Assembly (NCBI GenBank): GCA_032622095.1
Contig: CP136066.1
Span: 171,675,164-171,739,163 of the forward strand
Length of the DNA: 64,000 bases
Reading direction: 5' to 3'
Source of the DNA: Siphonodentalium dalli
Lineage: Eukaryota; Mollusca; Scaphopoda; Gadilida; Siphonodentaliidae
Both the position numbers and the translations under genes were made by a program. The notes beneath the pieces are model-generated. The model was not told the DNA's origin and searched no databases. It saw only the letters and a list, made by a program, of their open reading frames with translations. Below are positions 50,301-62,300 of the stretch, in pieces; within the stretch, counting starts at the first letter, position 1; each line of letters opens with the position of its first letter.

Positions 50301-53300
50301 ATATTTCCTGAACATCCCATGACGATTACTATACGCAAGCATCATTTTTATTTATGCAGCAACCCATTCATTGAAAACTCCCCACCACTGTCATCATCTC
50401 ACGACTTCATCTGCCCCCCTGTTGTCTTCTATTTTCTCCTTCCCCTCTCTATCTTTTCTATCTCTGCCTCCTGCTATTCCTAACACAATCTTATTCCTTT
50501 TTTCCATCCCAAACTCAAATCCTGTTATTTATCTCCAATTCCCAAAATACCTTTATTTCCAACCCTTCACATCTGAACTTTAATCCTCCCTCTCTTGATG
50601 GGGGACGGGGCATGTAGCCAAAGAGGAGAAGACTTCATATAAGCCCTCGGGCTTGTTGTCTGATCCTCATTTCCATATATTAACACTTTATATATGTGTC
50701 GTCTGTACCAGGTATATTACGTTATTTGTTAGGATTTGGAAATAGAACACTGTTTACATTAACATCCCTGCAGATATACAGTAATGCCCAAAGTAATCGA
50801 CCCCTTAACCACAGCAGAATTATGGGTAATTTTTCAGGATTTAGTCGGAAATATGGCTTGTTGCCATTCCACGGAAAGCTCTCAGCAATACTGTATAGTA
50901 GAGAATCCATTTCATAAAAAATAGCGCTATTTTAGCCATTGTAATGAGGTTTTATTATGATCCACCATTCATCTCCTTTCAGACTGGTAACTGTCTGCAG
51001 ACATACTCTGTATCAGGGTGTGTAATGAAAAGTATGAAGATTGTGCCCGTCGATAGTATGACAGCGAACAGACTCTATGTGGGTGGCAACAAACTCCTCG
51101 CATACGACACACAGGTCAGTATATTTGGCAATTTCCACATGTATATTAATGCCCTAAATAATCAACTCCGTAACCACAGCAGAATTATGGGTAATTTTTC
51201 AGAATTTATTTGGAAATATGACTTGTTGCCATTCATCGGAAAGCTCTCACTGAGAGCTTTCGATGAATGGAAACAAGCCATATTTCCGACTAAATCCTGA
51301 AAAATTACCCATAATTCTGCTATGGTTAAGGAGTCGATTATTTGGGGCATTACTGTATTTAATATCATCTTTTTCAATAGTATTATGGCAGCTCCACTAT
51401 GTACAGCCTGAGTACAGTGTGTCTGTCATTTGCAGAATGAGGTCCTCAGAGGGTAAATTTAGTGATGCTATCACGCATAGCTGGCTAGCATCACCAAATT
51501 CACCCTCTGGAGACCTCATTCTGCATGGCCTCGTCTGCTATGGGAGACATAGGGGTTGTTTATACATTACCCGGCGAAGACCGCATTCGCTTTAGCCGGC
51601 AGCGATAACAATAGAGTGTTTATACTTCGCCGGATAAGAATTACGGCTATCCGGATACTCAGCTATACGGTTTTCAACTTTTGGATAAAATGATTTAGTA
51701 CAAGCACCTGATTGTCGTATGGATTCTAATTCGCTCTGCGGTTAAGTTAGATGTTTATCTGGGGTCATGCCGTCATGGGTGATTTCCTTTCAACAATTAA
51801 CTCGAACAATATTATTGTGCAATCGCTGATAGACCAGCCCGCTTTTCACCTGTGTATATATTGGTCAGTGTGCCAGTTTGATTGTCTCTAATCAGCTGTC
51901 AGGTCGGTAGTCACGCACCTTGGTTATAAGCTATTATTATAAATACTAACCGATGATGGTACACGTACTCTGCATGTGCATGGTACATTTGTTGCGCATT
52001 CGAGGGAATTAATTCATGTACATGTATGTCCATATATATATATGGAGGAAATGGGATGGCACGTTTCTATGGATTCAAACTTAATGGACAATTAGTTCAA
52101 TAATCTAAATCTGAGTGTGGGACTGTTCATCTTTGGAATTTATCGACCGACCGTGGTTATGGCCAGGTGTGAGAATTTTTTTTAATCTGAACCCTGAAAA
52201 TTGCAAAACCCTAGCATCCAGCCTTAAGATTTCCAATTGTTGGACATTTTCCAAACTTGACGCACCTCTAATAAGGTTGGATCATTTCCAACTGATGGTC
52301 ATTTCAGTCCAACAATTTGTTAAAAAAATAAGCAAATGTTGCCTAAAGAAATCACCAATAACAAATTGTTGAAAATAAAACTACGAGAACAATTTCAACA
52401 TATTGCTGATGTCAAATGTCCAACTATTGCCGTGTCAGGTATGAAATTTCCAGCTTTTGAATATTTTGATTAAAGTTGGGATGAGACACCCCATCGCCAC
52501 GGCCCTATATACATGGACATGGTGAACGCCCGAGTAAAATGAAAAACATATTTTATTGTATAATGTGCAAACGGAAAATGCGTCACATTTGATTCGCGAT
52601 GTTGAAACTTATCTACATGTATATAATATAAAATCCAATCCGAATGATTAGACACCAATTTGTAGATGTATGCGACGAAAAGATCTCAAAACTGACAATG
52701 GCCATGCTTTTGGTGCGACACTCACTTCACAGGCTGTATATGAATCCAAACAAACCATTAACAATGTTTTTTAAATATCTATAAAATTACCAATAGCAAT
52801 ACCTGAAAGTTTGAGTTAGATATTAATAATTTCAGCATTTCCATTTCTAAAAAGTTTCATTTCACTATACTGCCCAACCATATCTCTAACAGGAAGCGGC
52901 TAGATGTTTACAGGTGTACAGCAATATCATATTGCAGTTCAGTGAGAACTAAAACGAAAACTATTAACAAGTAAAGGAGACACATGAATATATGCGTATC
53001 TTCGCCGGCGATGTGTAAACACTCTGCCCAACCTTCGCCGGCTAACGGCTTCGCCGGTTAACGTCTTCACCGGCTATGTGTGAACGTGACCATAGACTCA
53101 GATTGAAGTTCCCAAATTGTGAATATTGTGATGTACACCCATTGGGAACCTTGATTATGCAATGTGTCATCTGCCAATTTGGGGATATAAAGAAACTAAA
53201 CTAAAAAAGAAATAGAATATATGTGAAAAAGATTCTATAGAAATTTGATAATAAAGAAACTTTCCAGAGAAGATGAGGTCTAAGCAGAATGAAGTCCCCA

Positions 53301-56300
53301 GAGGGTGAATTTAGTGATGCTAGCCCACTATGTGGGATAGCATCACTAAATTCACCTTCTGGGGACCTCATTCTGCAAATGACAGGCACACTAATCTCAG
53401 TCTTGAGTTCCATGCCAGGCCAATGGTTTCATGTAGTTTGGATTTAATTGTGTACTCATGAGTTTCTATTAAGAGTTTTCAGGGCATGGAGTTATGTATT
53501 TCGACCAAATGTTTCAATATATTTGGAGCGTTATATTAATTGGAACTTCTCGTTTTGGTCAGTTTAATCTGAAACCGTAGTTGATGAGATTGAAGAGCGA
53601 GTATGTTGACCTTAGACAGCTTAAAATAAAAAATGTACATGGCTAAATAAGAATCATACAGGCAAATTACATTCTGTAAAAAATAATGATACTAGTACAG
53701 GTCTGAAAATATGGGCCAGGACATTTGCAGAATGAGGTACCCAGAGGGTGAGTTTAGTGACACTACCTCATACAGCAGCTATTGTCTCCAAATTCATCCC
53801 CTGTGGACCTCATTCTGCATGGCCTCATCTGCTATGGGAGACCTAGACTCAAATATAAGTTCCCAGATGGCAAAGATGGTGATGTGCACCCATTGGCATC
53901 TTGATTGTGCAATAGATGGTGTAATATATCCAAAGAAATTAATTCAGCGATACCCTTCAATAGAACACTCAAACTACATATATTTGTTAAAACAAGTCTT
54001 TGAATTATTCTACCAGTTCATGAAGATGACAGAAGAGAACCACTTTTTTCTTATTCTATTTATTATATGACCTTATTTGATGTGATGCTTGTGCGAAATA
54101 CTGTGTTTTCATGGCAAAAAATGGTTAAACCAAAGAACTGAATTTGACCTAGATATTAAGCACGAGCCAATTTCAGAGACTTATTAACCATTTCATGGCG
54201 GGAGCTGCACTGGTGCAACATTAAAGATCCTGTGCCAGTTCATTGTTTTATATAGGTGAGTCTTCCATAAGGCGCCTCACATATATAAGAGAATGCACTG
54301 GTTACTAGGTATATGTTGGGCCAATGTATTCTCTTATTTTTGGGAGGCTCCCTATGGTTTTTGCAAAATTTCAGGAATCTCCAGTCACGGAAGGGTTAAA
54401 ATATTTACCAATTAAATCAATAGAAGGTGTTCTTGCATAGTACAGTAATGCCCTAAATAATCGATTCCTTAACCACAGCAGAATTATGGGTAACTTATGG
54501 GTAACTTTTCAGGATTTTGTCGGAAATATGGCTTGTTGCCATTCATCGGAAAGCTCTCCGTGAGAGCTTTCCGATGAATGGCAACAAGCCATATTTCCGA
54601 CTAAATCCTGAAAAATTACCCATAATTCTGCTGTGGTTAAGGAGTCGATTATTTAGGGCATTACTCTAACTAATGACACCTTAAATGACCCTAGAGCTGA
54701 TAATTGATAAATCTTATGATAAAATGTATTTTGTAGACTGGCTTACTGCAGACCATTGAGGAGCTGGAAGATAAAATTCAGTGCTTTCACGTGGAATGGT
54801 CATACTTCTACATCGGACTGCAGTCTGGAAATGTAGTAGTCAAGAACTGGAAGGTGAGTTAGACCTTTATTACATACAGTAATGCCCTAAATAATTGACT
54901 CCTTAACCACAGCAGAATTATGTGTAATTTTTCGGTGGTTAAGGAGTTGATTATTTAGGGCATTACTGTATATAATGTTGATTGCTCTGCAACTTCCCCA
55001 CTTCTGATGTGTTACTTTTTTTTATAGATCTTTGCTGGCTTTTCGATTCTCCCTGGAGAACTTTTACACCTACATTTGGGTTACATATATGGCTACTTGC
55101 AAAAAATTGAATAAAAAAACAATTGTCTTTTGTAAATGTTTCAACCAGAGGTGAGAATAAATTGTCGGGATGGGAATTATGTCTTTGTGTCAATATATCC
55201 CAACAAATGAAAAGGGGTTTGTTATGTCCAGGCTTGATAATAAGTCGGGGCATAGTCTGTTGAGTTCAGGTCGTGTCAAGGCTTTAGAGGGAGTCAGGAC
55301 ATAAATGGCACAATCCTTGAAATAGGGTGTCTGTCATTTGCAGAATGAGGTCCCCAGAGGGTGAATTTAGTTATGCTACCCAGCATAGCGGGCTAGCATC
55401 ACCAAATTCACCCTCTAGGGACCTCATTATGCTTACACCTCAGCAGAATGAGGTCCCCAGAGGGTGAATTTGGTGATGCTAGCCCACTATGCGGGGTAGC
55501 ATAACTAAATTCACCCTCTGGGGACCTCATTCTGCAAATGACAGACACCCTATTTCAAGGCTTGAAATGGCAAAAATATTCTGTACCTAATAAGACAATC
55601 TCTTAATCGAGAACTTTCGGCACAAGCATTTTAATTTATATAACAGAATCTGAATCAAAAGCAACATGAGTTCATAAGAATTAACCATGAACCCTGAGTA
55701 CATCATTAACCTTCTCTATACTAAATGGATTCTCCCACCAAGTTAAAAAAGCGTACTTCGGAATGGCCTATTAGTGATTGGGAGGGATGTACAGGTAATA
55801 TAAGCATACAACATATAATAATAGTGCAGAAGGAGATGGAAATGTTCAGATAATAAGTTTTGAATGAACTTATTATCTGATCATTTTCTAAGGGATAACT
55901 ACTCATCAATGAGTGTTAGTATAGAAAGTGCTAACCTGGTTTGGGCCTATTAATATTTTGCGGAGTGGTATACTGTTGCATTTATTTGATCTATAATTTA
56001 CATTCTCACTTCACAGCTTAACAAGACACTAGACACCTTCCGGTGTGCTGGTCGGCCTATCATGTGTATGGCATCGGCTACAGAGGGCGGCAGAAAGCTT
56101 CTGGTTGTTGGTGCTCAAGATGCTCTGGTGTCACTCTTTGATGCAAAGTCTGGTCTGTTGATCAGGGTTTTAGACGGTCATACCAAAACAGTCTTCAGTC
56201 TCTGTGTAAGTAACCACATCGGATCATGCTACTGTTTGTCAGATGCAAAATTAGTTGAAAATTTGGCAAAAAGTGAGACGGTTGCTCTTTATTTTTTACC

Positions 56301-59300
56301 ATTAATTAAAGATGCATTCAGGGTTTCCAGACCTCTAGTTACAACAACAACATAAAAAGTAATCTAATTTAGCATTGTTTTCTGCTTCGTTCTGCTGAAA
56401 ACAAAATATGACGTGTCAACTTGACCGATAAATACCATAGAATATCATTTATTATTGAAAAATTAACAAAATTCTTTTTGTGTCCCTCTAAAACATTGAA
56501 ACTGTATGAAATAAATGCATAGAAAATTCAATATCGAACAAAATAGCATCTTTCTTGATCACTTCTTGTTCCAAACATGTTATTTTATGCAATAGGATCC
56601 AAATAAAAATAAAAAATAGGTTTTGTAAAAATTGTTCTGGAACCAGCTGGAACCCTAAATTCATCTTCAACTTTATCGAGAAAAGTATGCCAAGAAATTC
56701 TCTTTATTGTTAAATGCTCCTCATCACTTCAATTTGAAGTGATTAATATACCCCTGTAACAAAGTTATGGGGTTATATTGGACTCAGCTTGTCCGTCTGT
56801 CCATCTGTCTATCTGTTCATAGACATAACTTTTTTTACTTTCTTAGATAATTTTTACAACATGCATAATTTTGTAGGAGCTTGCATTAATTTTTTTTTTT
56901 TGAAAAACAAATATGCTATTAGGCCAAAAAATAAATGGGTTTTGATTCTCGGGCATAGCCGCGTCTGGAAAAAAGGCCCGCGTTGAACCATTTTATTACG
57001 ATTTTCAAATGATAACACGAAAATAGGAAACTAGAAGAGAGAAATTAGTTATGTTTCAAACATTGAATATGATAGACATACAATGGTGTATGTGTTGGTA
57101 TTCAAAAATACGCACTAGGCAACGATAACTACCAGGTATATTGTCACCACAAGCTGCCCAAACCCCAAGTTTATTAATTCAAATGCGTTTCCGCGAGGTA
57201 AACAATATTATGAGATTTCCAATTTCGGGAATGCAAACCGGAAAGAAATATGGTGCGTATTGGCAATGTGTATGCTTGTTTAGTATAATAGTTTTTATGG
57301 CTAGCATGTATAGTAACTATAAATGGATAACTATTAAAGTATATATAGATAGATATAAAATTTATAATCCCGATTTAAACTTTTTGTTTGTTTTAGTTCC
57401 GTTTCCGTCTTTGTGGTATTCCGTGTTTTATATATACGCAGTAACATAACGCGATTCGAACGGACCTCAAACAATTAAGTCCATGCGTATTCGGGCGTAT
57501 TCTCTTTAAATTCACCGATGTTACTGAATATATTTGGCTACAAAATTATCCGAGAACACCATTTTATAGTGTGCAAATATATTTTTAATCATTGTATTTT
57601 GGCTTGTTGGAAATAAAGCGTGATCCATAACCGAAAAATCGTAATTTTATTCCCAATCAGGCCAATGATTCAGTGATTTTAGAAATTAGAGACACTCGGT
57701 AGTCGGTGTCAAGGCCGTTAATTGTGCATAGATGTACTAAACTGTGAATACTACCGAAAGGGTGTGCCTTTGAATGCAGAAAAACAAGAAACAGGTAACT
57801 GAGGTGTGGCAGATGCAAATCAAATGCAACAAACAGTCTATGTAAATGTCATAGACTGTTTGTTGCATTTAAAAAATATGAAGTGTTTTCCATGTTTCAA
57901 TTATGAAAGTAAACAGGTCTGATATAAATAGATATATACTATAAAAAGGTACATACATATATCAAAAATATCAACAATGGTTCAGTAAATTGAAATATAC
58001 ATTGTACTAGTATATATATATCATTCTGGTAAATCCCTACATGATGTACGGATAGTACAATGTCATATATTTATGTCATTCTTTATTTCAGATTTGATGT
58101 ACGGGTAGTATAATGTGATAATTGGTCATTCTTTATAGTGGAATACATTAGTTTATATCAAAACAATGTTCTCCTTAGATTTTCTTAACCTGGGAAGGTA
58201 TAATAACCCATGCTAACTATGGGCATTATTATCCCCATAACAAAAATAAAAAATAAAAATAAAACCCTCGCTCCCTCATCGATTCTCAAAAAAAATTGCC
58301 CGAGAATCAAAACACTTTTTTTGTTTTGGCCTTAGCGCTACCCTTAACATAGCCCGATTGCCCTGTGGGAGTATCCTTAGCTGGGACAGTCCCACCTATA
58401 CTTATCCTATTTAACAACTGGAGGTAAAAAATGGAGCAATTACAGTGCTTAATTTGTGACTTGAAAATTCTATTCTTCTTTAAATGTTTTCAATATTTCT
58501 TGCAAAATTCTTTGTCCCCTTGAAGCAAAGACACTTTAACCCTTTCTATACTAAATACTCATTGACAGCAGTTCCCTTCGGAAATGTTCAGATAATAAGT
58601 TCAACAAATGAATTTATTATCTGAACATTTCACATTACTGAACATGAATCCTTCTGCTCTTGTATTATCTGTTTTTCTGTCTATTGTCTACTTTTTACCC
58701 TGAACTCCCTCCAAATTAATAATAGACCATTCGAACATTGACTGTTATAACTGGGTGGGAGAGTCCATTCAGTATAGAAAGTGTTAATTCTGTTTCATAT
58801 TATCCTTTCATTGATCTGTTCTCTGAAACTCGTGAGTATTTTTCTGTTTCAGGTTGATGAACAGTTTGTGTATAGTGGCTCAGGGGACAAAACTGTCATG
58901 GTCCATAACCTTAATGTGAGTAGAACAAAGAATTTTACAATGACAAGCCATGTTCTTTGCATTCTATACAGTCTATCCATGTTAGTTTGACAATACGAAT
59001 ACCGTCTTGTTCAGTCTCTTTGAAAAGACAACATTATCCCATCAGATTTATGTCCCTTTATCTCTCAAGAGAGATTGCTTTTTCGGGGAATGGAAGGGAT
59101 TTTCCAAGGTGACGAAACACCATTAATATAAAAATTATAAAAATAGCAATCAGGCCTTAAAATCCATCCATTTTTGGGAGAATCAAAAGCTGATTCACAT
59201 GTTTCAGGGTACGAGAATCAAAATGAAATCCTGATTATGCCACATGTTGGTTGGGAGGGGGGTATGGTGTATCACTCATTCCCTGTTAGAGACGGTTTGA

Positions 59301-62300
59301 TGGGCATCCTCTGGGAAAGTTTTGAAATTTCATTGCACTGAGTAAATTTCTGAACAGTGATATCTTACTTTCAAATCTTATAAAAGTTTACCCTCTTTCT
59401 GTATTCTTCAGTCAAATGAGTTGATGTGAATGTGACAGGAAGCAGAATTGCAATATTTATTGTACATTTTTCGCTTTCAATTTTGAAAGATTTACTGTTA
59501 GCCAATTGAAAAATCTCTCAAGAGAGATTGCTTTTTCGGGGAATGGAAGGGATTTTCCAAGGTGACGAAACACCATTAATATAAAAATTATAAAAATAGC
59601 AATCAGGCCTTAAAATCCATCCATTTTTGTGAGAATCAAAGCTGATTCACAAGTTTAAGGGTACGAGAATCAAAATCAAATCCTGATTATGCCACAAGTT
59701 GGTTGGGTGGGGCATATGGTGTATCACTCATTCCCTGTTAGAGACGGTTTGAAGGGCATCCCCGGGGAAAGTTTTGAAATTTCATTGCACTGAGTAAATT
59801 TCTGAACAGTGATATCTTACTTTCAAATCTTATAAAAGTTTACCCTATCCCTGTATTCTTCGGTCAAATGAGTTGATGTGAATGTGACAGGAAGCTGAAT
59901 TGCATTATAGGGATTAAGGAAAGGGCCTCTCGGCCCTTTTGACAATCCCGGGGATAGCCACCCCAAACCACTCACCCAAAAAAAAAAGTATTCTTCGGTC
60001 AAATGAGTTGATGTGAATGTGACAGGAAGCAGAATTGCAATATTTATTGTACATTTTTCGCTTTCAATTTTGAAAGATTTACTGTTAGCCAATTGAAAAA
60101 AACACCTTGACCTAATAGCTATGATATGATGTCTGTATATAACAAAGCAGAGATACATTGACAAAAAATATTGAAATGATGTTGTGATCAGCAAAGACAG
60201 GAACAGGAATATATCCTCACAAGCCTTGAAATAGTGTTCCTGTCATTTGCAGAATGAGGTCCCCAGAGGGTGAATTTAGTGATGCTACCCCGCATAGCGG
60301 GCTAGAATCACCTAATTCACCCTCTGGGAACCTCATTCTGCTAAGTTGTAAGCAGAATGAGGTCCCCAGAGGGTGAATTTGGTGATGTTAGCCCGCTATG
60401 CGGGGTAGCATCACTAAATTCACCCTCTGGGGACCTCATTCTGCAAATGACAGACACACTATTTCAAGGAATATATCCTCATATCAAACATGGGGAAACC
60501 ATCACAGATAACATATATAATTTGTTTACACTCATTTAATGGGCTCTAGTTGTCGATTGCAGAGACGTTTCGAACAAAAATTGTTGAACTTTTCCAGCGA
60601 AAAGAGTTGACTTTCAAATTACCTCGCGGGAATAATATGCATGCTAAAAATGGATTTCTGGATTTCCCCAGTGATGATGGGTATGCTAAAGCAGACTATC
60701 ATGTTTGGGACCGAACTATCGGAAATAGTGAATTAGTCTTAGTAATGTGAGATTAAATATTAGAAGGTAATTACCCTGTCAAACTATCACATCCATTGGA
60801 TCATATTGAACCATGGATACATGCACAGTCAACAAAATTGGCGGTGGCAATAAGCAATGCCGTGGAAAACGCTATGGCAACATGTGGAATTTATAATGCC
60901 TATCTCATGTCTGTGTAATTCTTGTTGATACACGTGCCTGTAAAATACATGGCAGTGTCTATCTCAAACAATATTGCTTGCTGGCAAAGGAGAAGGAAAG
61001 TTTGTTTAAGCTGATGATTGTTATGTCTCAATTCCAGACTGGAGAGCTAAAGTGGACTTACCCAGAGCACAGAGCAATCGTCACTAGCCTCGAGATGGTT
61101 GGAAATATTCTAGTAACAGCCAGCTATGATAAGCTAATCAGGTGTTTCAACATACAGGTAAGACACGATTGAAATTTATCGTCACTTGATGAAGCTGATA
61201 ATTTTTCAGATTATCCCTCTCTTTACTAAATACTCATTTGCAAGTAATTCTCTTAGCTAATAGGTTGAATAAATGAAAAATCAACAATCGTTTGTTGAAC
61301 TTATTATCTGAATATTATCCCACCAATGTATAGGAATCCTTCTGCACTTCTATTATCTGTTCATCTGTCTCTTGTCAGCTTAAATTTCCTGAACATGCCT
61401 CCAGATGAATAATAGACCGTTCCAATGTGTACTTCTATAACTGACAGCAGAATTCATTTAGTGAAGAAAGGGTTAGTTTCTCTTGAATTCTGAAATGATT
61501 GGTGGCTTTTCCAAGATATAAATTCATAAGTTGTATGCAAGCTGCATGTCTGTTGAGATAATAAAAAGTAGTAGTCAGTACAAAAATATTGGTCAATAAA
61601 ACTTTAATAGAAGGTCTTTTCAGTAAAGGTAGCATATTTAGGTTGGCGTCTTTATCTTATTTTTAATTCATAGAACTTCGCTCATGATCTTTGGAAAAGA
61701 TTATTATAATCATTGGAGACATGATAAGCTATTGAGGTGTTGGAGAAAGTCAAGATTGTGTATGTTGGTTTGCAACTTTTAAATTGCCTATCAGGGTTCA
61801 TGCTGTCAGTGGCCAAATTGGTCAATGGCTAATATTTTTGGAAAATGCCCAAAGAAAATTCCATTTGGCCAAACTTTTTGGCCAAAATGTTTCAAGGCTA
61901 TATAAGTCAGCATGCAATCACCTTTGAAATTATCAGAACAAAAACCCTTAATTTGTTAACAGATAATCAGCAGTTGCCATTCTGTGTGAATAACTATTGC
62001 TGAAAACTGTTTTTGGATTTTGTATCCTTATGTCATCAATAAAGTGTGTTCTTATAACAAATCCAGAAAATGTGCCTTTTCATTTTTAGCTTCTTTGATG
62101 ATATGAGTTCCTACTCCAAAAAACAGTCTCTTTTTTTTGTTGAGATTCCACTCTTGAAAATTACACTATTATCTGATCCTTCTGATTCTTCTTATAATTT
62201 TTCAGACAAACACAATGAAGCAGCTATATTACGGAGCTGGTAATGATGTAGTAACCGCTCTCGTTCAAAGAGACATGAAGGTAAATTGTAGCAAAGCGCA

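Noticed and set aside
57141-57449. 102-codon ORF with hydrophobic stretches
   Set aside because: Lies inside the family-I TIR element, has no recognisable domain or splice context, and is rich in AT-driven I/F/Y codons.
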